Notes: generated from the letters alone by a model not told the origin. A stretch of DNA of 64,000 bases from JASHSH01 sp036490215 (GCA_036490215.1 DASXEH010000088.1:1-64000); one strand, 5' to 3'. Shown: positions 1-10,908, counted from the stretch's first letter. Translations and numbers: made by a program.

Positions 1-135
1 ATCGCGGCTTTCGTACTGCAGCCGATCTATGGCAATCACGGCCTGTGGGCGGCGCTGATGATCCTGATGCTGGTGCGCGCCGCAACACTCGCCGCGCTGT
101 TGCCGCGAATCGGGCGAGCCGCTTTCGCCGTATGA
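1..135 (+). CDS. C-terminal end of a multidrug exporter, probably MATE family (partial)
   Basis: The frame is open from base 1 to a TGA at 133-135, giving the last 44 residues of a protein that begins outside the window. The peptide contains GNHGLWAALMI and then a hydrophobic helix with Arg, which resembles the last transmembrane helix of MATE/DinF-type Na+- or H+-coupled drug exporters. It ends one base before the stop codon of the convergent transporter gene. The family call rests on this short tail only, so another polytopic exporter is possible. Confidence 0.5.
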   Translation: MAAFVLQPIYGNHGLWAALMILMLVRAATLAALLPRIGRAAFAV

Positions 136-136
136 C

Positions 137-1417
137 CTAGGGCGTTTCCGGCACCGGCGTCGTCGCGGCGGTCGTCGCGTGGATGCGGCGCAGCGGTTTG
201 AGCAGGCCGATCGCCAGGATCGCGGCGAGGATGTCCATGACCGCACCAGCGTTGAAGACATCATGCCAGTCACCCGTGGCTTTCATCACCGTATTGGCCA
301 CCGGCACCAACAAAGCCGCCGTGCCTTTCGCGGTGTAGAGGACGCCTGCATTGGTGGTGGCGTAGCGTGCACCGAAGGAGTCTGTACAGGTCGCGGGGAA
401 CAGCGAATAGATCTCACCCCAGGTGAAATAGACCGCGCCACTCAGTAGTACGAACATAACCGGCTCACCGCCCACCGCGCCCAACCCCCAGATCGATGCC
501 GCGCCCAGCGCGAAGACCAGTGCCATCGTCTCCTCGCGGCCGATCTGATCGGACACCCAGCCGAAGAAGGGCCGCGCCAATCCGTTGAGGATGTTGTTGA
601 TGGTTAGCGCAAGGGTGAGCGTCGTGATTGAGGCGCCGAAGACGCCGATCTGTTTTCCGGCGACGCCATAATCCGATGCGATCGTGGCCAGCTGCGCCGT
701 CACCATCAATCCGCCGGCCGCCACCAGCACGAACATCACGTACAGCAGCCAGAACAGCGGCGTGCGTAGCATCTCGCCGAAGGTGAAGTCGCGAACGGTC
801 TGTGCCCGGCGTGGCTTGATCGGCGTGCTGCGCGGCGGCGCCTTCAGGATGCGCGAGACGATCAGGATGATCGCGCCCTGGCCGAGTCCGAACCACAGGA
901 ACGCCGACTGATAGCCGCTGGCCTGGATCACTTCGCGGATCGGCACCACGGTGGCTGCGGCACCCGCGCCGAAGCCGGCTGCCGTGAGACCCGCCGCCAA
1001 GCCGCGCCGGTCGGGGAACCATTTGAGCGCGTTGCCGACACAGGTGCCGTAGACCGCGCCGGCGCCGATCCCCGAGATCACTGCCGCGCCATACAGCACC
1101 GGCAACGAATCAGCGATCGAGTTGATCGCCCAGGCGATGGCGACAAGGACGCCGCCGATGGCGACAACGACGCGCGGGCCGAATTTATCGACGAACCAGC
1201 CTTCGACCGGCACCAGCCAGGTTTCCGTCAGCACGAAGATGCTGAACGCTACCTGGATCGAGGCCAGATCCCAGTGATGCGCGGCCTGGATCGGTTTGAC
1301 GAACAGATTCCAACCGTATTGCAGGTTGGCGATCATCACCATGCAGACGACGCCGAACACCAATTGCAACCATCGCCGTGTTGAGGCGGTTGGTTGGCCC
1401 TCGCCGACGTCTGCCAT
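137..1417 (-). CDS. oxlT: Oxalate/formate MFS antiporter (OxlT family)
   Basis: A 426-residue major facilitator with about twelve hydrophobic segments. The N-terminus (LQYGWNLFVKPI) and the glycine-rich stretch GIGAGAVYGTCVGNALKWFP resemble the OxlT-like oxalate/formate antiporter family, which exchanges oxalate for formate across the inner membrane. It starts 7 bp after the acs stop, and AAAGGATAGGG in the acs 3' end can serve as ribosome binding site, so the two are probably cotranscribed. No oxalyl-CoA decarboxylase or formyl-CoA transferase gene is in the window. The true substrate could be another small carboxylate such as acetate, given the partner gene. Confidence 0.8.
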   Translation of the reverse strand: MADVGEGQPTASTRRWLQLVFGVVCMVMIANLQYGWNLFVKPIQAAHHWDLASIQVAFSIFVLTETWLVPVEGWFVDKFGPRVVVAIGGVLVAIAWAINSIADSLPVLYGAAVISGIGAGAVYGTCVGNALKWFPDRRGLAAGLTAAGFGAGAAATVVPIREVIQASGYQSAFLWFGLGQGAIILIVSRILKAPPRSTPIKPRRAQTVRDFTFGEMLRTPLFWLLYVMFVLVAAGGLMVTAQLATIASDYGVAGKQIGVFGASITTLTLALTINNILNGLARPFFGWVSDQIGREETMALVFALGAASIWGLGAVGGEPVMFVLLSGAVYFTWGEIYSLFPATCTDSFGARYATTNAGVLYTAKGTAALLVPVANTVMKATGDWHDVFNAGAVMDILAAILAIGLLKPLRRIHATTAATTPVPETP

Positions 1418-1424
1418 GGAGTCC

Positions 1425-3365
<1,941 letters not shown>

Positions 3366-3529
3366 TGTGACGATCCTCTTAAACCCTCGCGACGGCCTGA
3401 AACGGCTGCTCTTGGGGTGTACGGCGTTCTGGGTGCTGCGGACTGGAAATATGAGCACCCGCCATGCGGCAGATCAAGCCGCTCGGCGGGGCTTATTTGC
3501 GATTTCTATCGCTTGTGCTGTGGGACGCG

Positions 3530-3961
3530 TCAGGCCTTTTTCGGCCGTTTGTCGCCGCCGCCCATGGCAAAAATGCGCGTCCAGGACGGTTCGTCGATCG
3601 GCATCACGGACAGGCGGGATTGGCGGACCAGGGCCAGGTGGTTAAGCCGGGGCTCAGCCTTGATCTGTTCCAAGGTCACCGGACGGGTCAGCGCCCCCAC
3701 CAGTTTCACATCCACCATGCCGAAGCGCTTGGTGTCGTCGGACGGGTCGGGATAGAACTCGCGCACGATCTCGACGATGCCCAAAACCGCTTTCTCGTCA
3801 CCTGAGTGATAAAAGAAGGCCTGATCGCCCTTCTTCATCGCCTTCAGATTGGCTGCGGCCTGGAAGTTGCGCACGCCGTCCCATTTGGTCGTGCCCTGCT
3901 TCACCTGGTCGTTCCACGACCAGGTTGCCGGTTCCGATTTGATCAACCAGTGCTTCGCCAC
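3530..3961 (-). CDS. EVE domain protein
   Basis: A 143-residue single-domain protein of the EVE (PUA-like) fold. WLIKSEP at the N-terminus, WDGVRNFQAAANL, GDQAFFYHSG and GIVEIVREFYPD are hallmarks of the family, which binds modified bases in RNA or DNA and is related to YTH readers. The length is normal. It is the last gene of the tsaD-GlcG-gpsA-yciI-EVE run. The neighbourhood of a tRNA t6A gene fits an RNA-related role, but the ligand is unknown. The lysine-rich tail (GGGDKRPKKA) is probably disordered. Confidence 0.92.
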   Translation of the reverse strand: MAKHWLIKSEPATWSWNDQVKQGTTKWDGVRNFQAAANLKAMKKGDQAFFYHSGDEKAVLGIVEIVREFYPDPSDDTKRFGMVDVKLVGALTRPVTLEQIKAEPRLNHLALVRQSRLSVMPIDEPSWTRIFAMGGGDKRPKKA

Positions 3962-3990
3962 GGCCTCAGCCCCCTGATTTGCCGCGCCCC

Positions 3991-4269
3991 TTACCCGAAC
4001 ATCTTACGGGTGGCGCGGATGATCGTCGATTCAAACAAACCGGCCTTGGTATAGGGATCGTTCTTGATCTGCTCTTCGGCGGCGGCGCGATCGGGCAGGT
4101 CATAGACCAGCACGCTGCCAAGCATCGTCTGTCCGTCATCGGTCAGCTGCGGGCCGCCGAAGACGATCTTGTCCTTGTGGGCCTCCAGATACTTCACGTG
4201 ATCCGGGCGCGTCGCCATGCGCAGCGCGTTGCTGTTGGGTTTGTCGGTGCAGATGCAAACAAACAACAT
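3991..4269 (-). CDS. YciI family protein
   Basis: A 92-residue protein of the YciI / dimeric alpha+beta barrel family. The opening MLFVCICTDKP, the conserved R-x-x-H segment (RPDHVKYLEAH) and the DPYTKAGLFES motif are typical. The His-Asp pair near the start and in DPY is thought to be catalytic in the family, whose substrates are mostly unknown. GGAGGACTC just before the ATG is a strong ribosome binding site. It lies 17 bp after gpsA and 29 bp before the EVE gene on the same strand, so it is part of that operon. Confidence 0.9.
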   Translation of the reverse strand: MLFVCICTDKPNSNALRMATRPDHVKYLEAHKDKIVFGGPQLTDDGQTMLGSVLVYDLPDRAAAEEQIKNDPYTKAGLFESTIIRATRKMFG

Positions 4270-4286
4270 GATGAGTCCTCCGATAC

Positions 4287-5285
4287 TTAAGCTTTGAGCG
4301 TTTCGCTCTTGAAGGGACGCGCGAGCAGCGCGCCGATGGTTTCGTCGATGGTCGTCTTGCCGGCGATCAGTGCCGCGATGGCGGCGCAGACCGGCATGTC
4401 GACGCCGAGCGTGGCGGCAAGGCTGAGAACGGCGGGTGCTGTGGCCACGCCTTCCACCACGTCGTAGCGCGCACCGATGATGTCGTCCAACAGCTTGCCT
4501 TGGCCCAGCGCGAAGCCGGTCGAGTAATTGCGTGATTGCCGGCTCGATGCCGTCAGCACCAGATCGCCCAAGCCCGAAAGCCCCATACAGGTTTCAGCGC
4601 GGCCGCCTTTTGCAACCACGAGGCGTGAGAGCTCGGCCAGGCCGCGCGTGATCAGCGCCGCGCGCGCGTTGTCGCCCAGCGCCTTTCCCTCGACCACGCC
4701 GCAGCCGATGGCCAGTACGTTCTTCACGGCGCCACCGATCGCCACGCCGATCGGGTCTTCGCCAGCATAGGGACGGAACGTGGCCGAGCCGATCGCGGCC
4801 ACCAGTTGCGGCGCCAAGGCGGGATCGGCGCTGGCGAGCGTGATCGCGGTGGGTTGGCCGCGCGCGACTTCGATGGCGAAGGTCGGGCCGGACAGGATCG
4901 CCAGCGGCGCGTCGGGCAGTTCGGCGGCCACAACCTCGGTCATCAGCGCGCCGGTGCCTTGTTCGATGCCTTTCGCACAGATGATCGCGGGGGTGCCCTT
5001 GCGCCAATGCAGCGCGGCGCGATGGCAGATCGCGCGGAGATGCTGCGCCGGTACCGCCAGCAGGACAGCGTCCTGATCGGTCGCGGCAGCCAGATCCTCG
5101 GTCGCGGTCACATCGTCCGGAATGGGGACGTCGGGCAGGTAGATCGGATTGTGGCGCGTATTCAGGATCGCGTGCACCACCGATGTCTCATGTGCCCACA
5201 GGATCGGTTTGCGCCCGGCACGGGTCAGCGCGACGGCCAAAGCTGTCCCCCAGGCGCCGGCGCCGACGATGCCGATGGTCTGCAT
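4287..5285 (-). CDS. gpsA: NAD(P)H-dependent glycerol-3-phosphate dehydrogenase
   Basis: A 332-residue cytoplasmic enzyme that reduces dihydroxyacetone phosphate to sn-glycerol 3-phosphate for phospholipid synthesis. The N-terminal GAGAWGTALA is the Rossmann dinucleotide-binding loop. GGAVKNVLAIGCG contains the catalytic lysine, and SGLGDLVLTASS and SRNYSTGFALG are family signatures. The start MQTIGIVGAG at 5285 is chosen over a longer frame (to 5336) because it begins directly at the beta strand of the Rossmann fold. It is part of the tsaD-gpsA-yciI-EVE operon. Confidence 0.96.
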   Translation of the reverse strand: MQTIGIVGAGAWGTALAVALTRAGRKPILWAHETSVVHAILNTRHNPIYLPDVPIPDDVTATEDLAAATDQDAVLLAVPAQHLRAICHRAALHWRKGTPAIICAKGIEQGTGALMTEVVAAELPDAPLAILSGPTFAIEVARGQPTAITLASADPALAPQLVAAIGSATFRPYAGEDPIGVAIGGAVKNVLAIGCGVVEGKALGDNARAALITRGLAELSRLVVAKGGRAETCMGLSGLGDLVLTASSRQSRNYSTGFALGQGKLLDDIIGARYDVVEGVATAPAVLSLAATLGVDMPVCAAIAALIAGKTTIDETIGALLARPFKSETLKA

Positions 5286-5348
5286 GATGCTGTGTGCTCC
5301 CCGCGCTGTTATGCCCGTGGCGCCGGGAGCGGGCAACCCCGTTTGCTG

Positions 5349-5867
5349 TTAAGGACCTATGACGGCGGCGCCGGCCTTACAGACGGCTTCGTCCTGGGAA
5401 CCGGTACCGCCCGAGCAGCCGATGGCGCCGATCAGCTTGCCGTCCTTGATCAGGGGAATGCCGCCGCGCGAGGCGATCATGCCATCCAGGGTCATTGGCG
5501 CGATATTGTTCTGGACGGTACTTTCGAAGACTTTAGTGTCGCGGCGATAGCGGGCGGCCACGCGGGCCTTGTGCTGAGCGATCTCGATGCCGGCCAGTTG
5601 CGCATTGTCCATGCGCTCGAAGGCGACGAGATTGCTGCCCGCATCGACCACGGCCACGTTCATATGCCATCCGCGCTTTTGGGCCTCTTTCACCGCCGCG
5701 TCGATCGCGGTGTTGGCGCGGTCGAGCGTGATCGGTGCGCCATAGGGCACATCGAAGGGCATCTTGTCGGGAATGGCGTCCAGCGGATTGGGCTTTGCAT
5801 CGTCAGCCCAAGCCGGGCCGACAGCGGCAATCAGACAGGCAACAACGGCGGCGGTAACGATGCGCAT
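5349..5867 (-). CDS. Secreted GlcG/HbpS (DUF336) family protein
   Basis: A 172-residue protein with a cleavable signal peptide (MRIVTAAVVACLIAAVGPAWA) followed by a GlcG/HbpS domain. Diagnostic are AAVKEAQKRGWHMNVAVVDA, the RMDNAQLAGIEIAQHKA helix, and the end GGIPL...IGAIGCSGG. Some members bind haem or cobalamin; others are of unknown function. Start at 5867 is set by the signal peptide and a GGGAGAAG ribosome binding site. It sits between tsaD and gpsA, a position that is not part of the usual core cluster, so it may be a later insertion. The export signal implies a periplasmic site. Confidence 0.87.
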   Translation of the reverse strand: MRIVTAAVVACLIAAVGPAWADDAKPNPLDAIPDKMPFDVPYGAPITLDRANTAIDAAVKEAQKRGWHMNVAVVDAGSNLVAFERMDNAQLAGIEIAQHKARVAARYRRDTKVFESTVQNNIAPMTLDGMIASRGGIPLIKDGKLIGAIGCSGGTGSQDEAVCKAGAAVIGP

Positions 5868-5956
5868 GGGTGCTTCTCCCGTTCGGGTTTCCTGACCATG
5901 CCCCGGAACACGTATAGGCGGGCTGACTATAGGCGTCTGCATGCCCCCGGCAATGA

Positions 5957-7009
5957 TTACGCCTTTACGCCGGCGCCGATGAGGGGGGCCGCGCCTGGAT
6001 CGAGGGGCCAGCGTGGCCGGGGCGCGAAATCGAGCCCATCGGTCAGGCCAAGGCGCAACCGCTCCAGCCCCGCCCAGGCAATCATCGCGCCGTTGTCGGT
6101 GCAAAGCCGTACAGGCGGTACGACCAAACTGAAGCCCTTCTTGGCCGCCGTGGCTGTCAGCGCCGTGCGCAGGGTGGTATTGGCGGCCACGCCACCGGCA
6201 ATGACCAGGGTGCGAGCCTCGGGATGGTGCTCGGCAAACAGATCGATGCCGCGCGCTGTGCGTTCGGCTAGGTGTTGCGCCACTGCGGCCTGGAACGTGG
6301 CGGCCACATCGGCGCGGTCCTGATCCGCGAGCGTGCCGAGCTTGCCGACCAGCAGCCGCAACGCGTTCTTCAGGCCTGAGAAGGAGAAGTCGCAGCCCGG
6401 CTTGCCCAGCAACGGCCGCGGCAGGGTGAAGCGCGACGGATCGCCGGACTTAGCGGCGCGTTCGATGGCGGGGCCGCCGGGATAACCCAGGTCCAGCAGC
6501 CGCGCGGCTTTGTCGAACGCCTCGCCGGCCGCGTCGTCGATGGTCGCGCCCAGGCGGCGGTATTGGCCGACGCCCTCGACGGCCAGCAGCTGACAGTGGC
6601 CGCCCGAGACTAGCAGCAAGAGGTAGGGGAAGGCGATCCCATCGGTCAGCCGCGCGGTGAGAGCATGGCCCTCGAGATGGTTGACGGCGACGAAGGGCTT
6701 GTTAAGGGCCATGGAGAGCGCTTTGCCCGTCGTCGTGGCCACCATCAACCCGCCGATCAGCCCTGGTCCAGCGCTGGCGGCAATCGCATCGACCTGGGGC
6801 AATGTGAGATTGGCGCGGGTCAGGGCCTCGCCGATCAGCCGGTCGAGGTGCTGCAAATGAGCACGCGCGGCGATTTCCGGCACCACACCGCCGAAGGGGC
6901 GATGGTCGTCGAGCTGCGATAGAACCGCGTCGGCCAGGATGGTACGGTCGTCGCGCACCATTGCGGCCGCCGTTTCGTCGCAACTGGTCTCCAGCCCGAG
7001 TACGATCAT
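5957..7009 (-). CDS. tsaD: tRNA N6-adenosine threonylcarbamoyltransferase TsaD
   Basis: A 350-residue protein of the Kae1/TsaD ASKHA-fold family, which transfers the threonylcarbamoyl group to A37 of ANN-decoding tRNAs together with TsaB and TsaE. LGLETSCDETA is the N-terminal signature. HLEGHALT gives the two metal-binding histidines, VSGGHCQL and GPAIERAAKSGD line the nucleotide site, and DNGAMIAWAG is the C-terminal signature. It is divergent from hemC with only 52 bp between the starts, so both promoters lie in 7010-7061. Confidence 0.97.
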   Translation of the reverse strand: MIVLGLETSCDETAAAMVRDDRTILADAVLSQLDDHRPFGGVVPEIAARAHLQHLDRLIGEALTRANLTLPQVDAIAASAGPGLIGGLMVATTTGKALSMALNKPFVAVNHLEGHALTARLTDGIAFPYLLLLVSGGHCQLLAVEGVGQYRRLGATIDDAAGEAFDKAARLLDLGYPGGPAIERAAKSGDPSRFTLPRPLLGKPGCDFSFSGLKNALRLLVGKLGTLADQDRADVAATFQAAVAQHLAERTARGIDLFAEHHPEARTLVIAGGVAANTTLRTALTATAAKKGFSLVVPPVRLCTDNGAMIAWAGLERLRLGLTDGLDFAPRPRWPLDPGAAPLIGAGVKA

Positions 7010-7061
7010 GGGGCGGCAATACCCCCTTTCACCCGCGCGATCCAGCCTTTAGAACAGCGCC

Positions 7062-7991
7062 ATGGCAGACATGAACCCATTGCGGATTGGTACGCGCGGC
7101 AGTCCTCTGGCGCTGGTTCAGGCGCGCAATGTTCAGGCGCGCCTGGCGGCGGCCCATCCGGGGCTGGCCGATGCCATCGCCATCGAGGCCATCGTCACCA
7201 GCGGCGACACGGTGCAGGACCGCACCTTGGTCGATATCGGGGGCAAGGGCCTGTTCACCAAAGAGATCGATGCGGCGCTGCTCGATGGCCGCGTGGCGCT
7301 GGCGGTCCATTCGCTGAAGGATCTGCCGACCGTGCTGCCCGACGGAATCGCGCTTGTCTGTGTGCCCGAGCGCGAAGACCCGCGCGACGCGCTGATCAGT
7401 TCGGTTGGCGACACGATCGCGAGTCTGCCCAAAGGCGCGGTGGTCGGCACGGCCTCGCTGCGCCGCGCGGCGCAGCTATTGCACCGCCGGCCCGATCTCA
7501 AGACGGTGCCGTTGCGTGGCAATGTCGGCACGCGCATCGCAAAACTGGATCGCGGCGAGGTCCAGGCAACGCTGCTGGCCATGGCAGGGTTACGCCGCCT
7601 CGGTGCGACCGAACGCGCACATCCGCTGTCGACGGATGAAATCCTGCCCGCGGTGGGGCAGGGCGCGCTGGCGATCACCTGCCGCAGCGATGACAAAGCC
7701 ACGCGCGATCTGCTTGCGCCGCTCGATCATGCCGACGCGCATACGGCAATCCTGGCCGAGCGCGCTTTCCTGGCCGAGCTCGACGGGTCCTGCCGCACAC
7801 CGATCGCGGCATTGGCCGAAGTGAATGGCGACCGGTTGACTCTGCGCGGCTTGATCGCAACACCCGACGGCAAGGAGCTGCTGGAAACCCAACGCGACGG
7901 CCATCGCAATGACGCCGCGCGGATGGGCAAGGATGCGGGCGCTGAGTTGCTGAAGCGCTGCGGCCCCGCTTTCTTCGCGTTCAAAGGCTGA
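7062..7991 (+). CDS. hemC: Hydroxymethylbilane synthase (porphobilinogen deaminase)
   Basis: A 309-residue cytoplasmic enzyme that joins four porphobilinogens into hydroxymethylbilane. IGTRGSPLALVQA, the catalytic-loop motif KDLPTVLPDG, the Arg-rich TASLRRAAQLL, and ELDGSCRTP with the cysteine that holds the dipyrromethane cofactor are all present. The start at 7062 is the family start; an internal ATG three codons later is equally possible because no clear ribosome binding site is seen, which may mean a short leader. hemD follows after 8 bp. Confidence 0.97.
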   Translation: MADMNPLRIGTRGSPLALVQARNVQARLAAAHPGLADAIAIEAIVTSGDTVQDRTLVDIGGKGLFTKEIDAALLDGRVALAVHSLKDLPTVLPDGIALVCVPEREDPRDALISSVGDTIASLPKGAVVGTASLRRAAQLLHRRPDLKTVPLRGNVGTRIAKLDRGEVQATLLAMAGLRRLGATERAHPLSTDEILPAVGQGALAITCRSDDKATRDLLAPLDHADAHTAILAERAFLAELDGSCRTPIAALAEVNGDRLTLRGLIATPDGKELLETQRDGHRNDAARMGKDAGAELLKRCGPAFFAFKG

Positions 7992-7999
7992 CAGCGCCG

Positions 8000-8725
8000 A
8001 TGCGCGCATTGATCACCCGGCCGCTGATCGATGCTGCGCCGCTGGCCCAGGCGCTCGAAGCGCGCGGGTTCGATGTGATCGTCGAACCGCTGCTCGATAT
8101 CATGCCGCTCACGGTCGAATTGCCGCTCGACGATGTGCAGGGCATCCTCGCCACCAGTGCCAATGGTGTACGCGCGCTGGCCGCCAATACGACACGCCGC
8201 GATCTGACCCTGTGGGCGGTCGGCGATGCGACGGCGCGCGAGGCAGAACGCTCGGGCTTCACCCATATCGAAATTGCCGGCGGCGATGTGACGCATCTGG
8301 CCGAGTTGGTCGCGCGCAAGGCCGATCCCAAGAAGGGTGCACTCTTGCACGTGTCGGGCAGCCACATGGCCGGCGATCTGGCAGGCCTGCTCGGCGCGCA
8401 CAAATTCGATGTCCGCCGCGCTGTTCTTTATGAAGCCCGCGCGGCCGAGGCCCTGAGTCCCGAACTCGTCACATTGTTCGGGCATGGTCTGGTTGATTTC
8501 GCGCTGTTTTTCTCCCCCCGCACAGCCATCAGCTTTGTTACTCTGGCATCTGCGGCCGGTTTGGACGATCTCTCTGCCGTTCACGCTTACGCGTTGAGCG
8601 TGGCGGTGGCAGGGGCGCTCGAACCGCTCGCCTGGCGGGCGATCAGCATCGCCGGACAGCCGACCCAGAAGGCGATGCTCGCCGCGATCGACGCGGACCT
8701 CGCGTCCGGTGCGGCCAAGGACTGA
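8000..8725 (+). CDS. hemD: Uroporphyrinogen-III synthase
   Basis: A 241-residue protein matching the HemD fold, the next step after HemC, which cyclises hydroxymethylbilane and inverts ring D. MRALITRPLIDAAPLAQALEARGF, the ATSANGVRAL segment and AVGDATAREAERSGF are typical of the otherwise poorly conserved family, and FFSPRTAISF is the domain-2 signature. It lies between hemC (8 bp upstream) and the HemY-like gene (21 bp downstream), which confirms the assignment. Confidence 0.93.
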   Translation: MRALITRPLIDAAPLAQALEARGFDVIVEPLLDIMPLTVELPLDDVQGILATSANGVRALAANTTRRDLTLWAVGDATAREAERSGFTHIEIAGGDVTHLAELVARKADPKKGALLHVSGSHMAGDLAGLLGAHKFDVRRAVLYEARAAEALSPELVTLFGHGLVDFALFFSPRTAISFVTLASAAGLDDLSAVHAYALSVAVAGALEPLAWRAISIAGQPTQKAMLAAIDADLASGAAKD

Positions 8726-8746
8726 CGAAACGGGAGCCGCGAGACC

Positions 8747-10108
8747 GTGATTCGCCTGATCGGCTATATCCTGCTGATGGCGGTAGTGACGGCGGCGGCT
8801 GTGTTTCTGGCCGACCGGCCGGGCGCTGTTTCGGTTCAATGGCAGGATTGGCGCATCGACACCAGCGTGCCTGTCCTGGTGCTGGCGGCCATCGTCGTCG
8901 TCGCGATCCCGCTTTTCATCTGGCGCCTGTTGAGTTGGTTCTTCGGTACGCCGAAGCGCCTGGTGATACGGCAACAGCAATCGCGCAAGCATCGCGGCTA
9001 TCAGGCGCTCGCACACGGTCTGGCCGCTGCGGCTGCGGGCCAAGCGAAGGAAGCGCGGCAACTCGCGCGCCGTGCCGAGAAGATGCTGGCCGATCCGTCA
9101 CTCACCGCCGTGCTCTCGGCCCAGGCCGCGCATCTCGCCGGCGAGGCGAAGGAAGCGCGCATCCATTTCACCCAACTGCTAGAGCATCCCAAGACGGCGG
9201 CGCTGGGCCTGCGCGGGCTGCTCCACGATGCGATCGCCAAACAGGATGCCGAGGCGGCGGTCGATCTCGCGCACAAAGCGCGCAAGCACAATCCCAGCGA
9301 CAAGGGTCTTGCCGAGACGCTCTATGGCCTGCTGATTCGCTCGGGGCGCATCCGCGAAGCCGAGGCGCTGGTTGATGACGCGCACAAGAAGAAGGCGATG
9401 GAGCCCGAGATGGCCGCGCGCCGCCGTGCGGTGCTGGCCCATGAGCGCAGCCAGGAATCGGCCGCCGCCGGCAATCATCGCGACGCGCTCGATCACGCGA
9501 TCCGCGCGGTCAAGGCCGATCCGGGCTTCGCGGTTGGTGCCGCCGTTCTCGCTACGCGGCGCGCGGCGGCGGGGCAGGCGCGGCGTGCGATGCGTGTGCT
9601 GAGCGATGCGTGGAAGAAAAATCCCGCGCCCGAGTTGATTGCCGCCGCCCGCCACATCGCCAAAGACGAAGTGCCGCTCGAGCATCTGCGCCGGCTGGAA
9701 AAGATCACCGCGGGCAATCCCGATCATCCCGAAGCACATAAGGCCTTGGGCGAGGCAGCGCTGGCGGCGCGGCTGTGGGGCGAAGCGCGCCGGCATCTGC
9801 TGGCGGCGCTGCAGTCGCATCCGACACAGGGCGTCTATCGCTTGCTGGCCAAGCTTGAAGAGGCCGAGTTCGCCAATCGCGTTGCCGCCCATGAGTGGAT
9901 GGAGAAGGCGGCCCATGCCGCGCCCGATCCCGGCTGGGCCTGCACGGTCTGCGGCAAACACGCGTCGGAATGGACGCTCACCTGCCCATCCTGCGGCGCG
10001 ATCGATTCGCTGGCCTGGGTGTCGTCACACGGTGCGCCGGTGACAGCGGATACAGGACCGATGGCGCAGGTCGGCTACGACGCCAATCAGCCGCCGCCGA
10101 ATTCGTAG
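8747..10108 (+). CDS. HemY-like tetratricopeptide membrane protein
   Basis: A 453-residue protein starting at GTG after a GGGAG ribosome binding site. Two hydrophobic helices near residues 5-22 and 42-62 anchor it in the inner membrane, and the WQDWRIDTS stretch lies between them. The rest is alpha-helical TPR repeats rich in Ala and Lys (RRAEKMLADPSLTAVLSAQ). The last 60 residues hold a zinc ribbon, CTVCGKH...CPSCGAIDSLAW. This matches the alphaproteobacterial HemY N-terminal family found beside hemC/hemD; despite the name it is not protoporphyrinogen oxidase. Its last 22 bp overlap the convergent dioxygenase gene. Confidence 0.88.
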   Translation: MIRLIGYILLMAVVTAAAVFLADRPGAVSVQWQDWRIDTSVPVLVLAAIVVVAIPLFIWRLLSWFFGTPKRLVIRQQQSRKHRGYQALAHGLAAAAAGQAKEARQLARRAEKMLADPSLTAVLSAQAAHLAGEAKEARIHFTQLLEHPKTAALGLRGLLHDAIAKQDAEAAVDLAHKARKHNPSDKGLAETLYGLLIRSGRIREAEALVDDAHKKKAMEPEMAARRRAVLAHERSQESAAAGNHRDALDHAIRAVKADPGFAVGAAVLATRRAAAGQARRAMRVLSDAWKKNPAPELIAAARHIAKDEVPLEHLRRLEKITAGNPDHPEAHKALGEAALAARLWGEARRHLLAALQSHPTQGVYRLLAKLEEAEFANRVAAHEWMEKAAHAAPDPGWACTVCGKHASEWTLTCPSCGAIDSLAWVSSHGAPVTADTGPMAQVGYDANQPPPNS

Positions 10109-10908
10109 GCCGAGACCTGCACCGCCATCACTTTGTCGGTGAAGACGCGTTTGCCGAGATCGCCGCCGGCCGCGCCGGCCGCCACCATCATCGGGATCAG
10201 GTGCTCTTCGCGCGGATGAACGCGCCGCGCCGCCGGGGCTTCGGCCCAGCGGCTGAGTTTGTCATTGCGCGCATCGACGGTCTTCTCTTCCGCCGCTGCC
10301 GTCAGCCAGGTGTCGAACACTTCCGAATCGGCCGTGCCGCGGCCGAAGCCGCGCATGTTGTGATAGCTCATGCCGCTGCCGACGATCAGCACACCCTCGC
10401 GCCGCAACGGTTCGAGCGCTTGACCGGCCTTGATATGCTCGCCCGGATCGAGTCCGGCTTTCAGCGAGAGCTGCACCACCGGAATCTTGGCATCGGGATA
10501 GATCAGCAAGAACGGCACGAACACGCCGTGATCGAAACCGCGCTCGGCATCGGCGCCGGTCTCGAAACCCGCGCCTTCCAGCAGATCGCGGATGCGCTGC
10601 GCCAGTTCCGGTGCGCCGGGCGCGTCATAGCGCAGCTTGTAGGTGCTTTCGGGGAAACCGTAATAGTCGAACAGCAGCGGCGGCGCCTTGGCTGTGGTCA
10701 CGCTGAACTTGCGTTCTTCCCAATGGGCCGAAACGACCACGATCGCCTTGGGCACGGCACCCACGCCGTCTTTCATATGACGCAGCCAGTCGGCCATCTT
10801 GTCCCAAGTGTCGGGCGGCCCCATGGTCCATTCCATGAAGAAGCACGGCCCGCCGCCATGGGGGATGTAATAGGTCGGTAGCGGCTTTTGAGTATCGGCA
10901 TCGGCCAT
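10087..10908 (-). CDS. Extradiol ring-cleavage dioxygenase, LigB/DODA type
   Basis: A 273-residue protein of the class III extradiol dioxygenase family (4,5-DOPA dioxygenase / YgiD-like). IPHGGGPCFFM gives the first metal histidine, VVVSAHWEE the second, RGFDHGVFVPFLLIYPDA the catalytic region and VGSGMSYHNMR the C-terminal histidine. Such enzymes open catechol-type rings with Fe(II) or Zn(II); the substrate here is not predictable. Its 3' end overlaps the HemY-like gene by 22 bp on the opposite strand, and no pathway partner is adjacent. Confidence 0.88.
   Translation of the reverse strand: MADADTQKPLPTYYIPHGGGPCFFMEWTMGPPDTWDKMADWLRHMKDGVGAVPKAIVVVSAHWEERKFSVTTAKAPPLLFDYYGFPESTYKLRYDAPGAPELAQRIRDLLEGAGFETGADAERGFDHGVFVPFLLIYPDAKIPVVQLSLKAGLDPGEHIKAGQALEPLRREGVLIVGSGMSYHNMRGFGRGTADSEVFDTWLTAAAEEKTVDARNDKLSRWAEAPAARRVHPREEHLIPMMVAAGAAGGDLGKRVFTDKVMAVQVSAYEFGGG

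Noticed and set aside
8747..10108. HemY-like gene as protoporphyrinogen oxidase
   Set aside because: No FAD-binding motif; the protein is a membrane-anchored TPR protein with a zinc ribbon, which only shares the HemY name.
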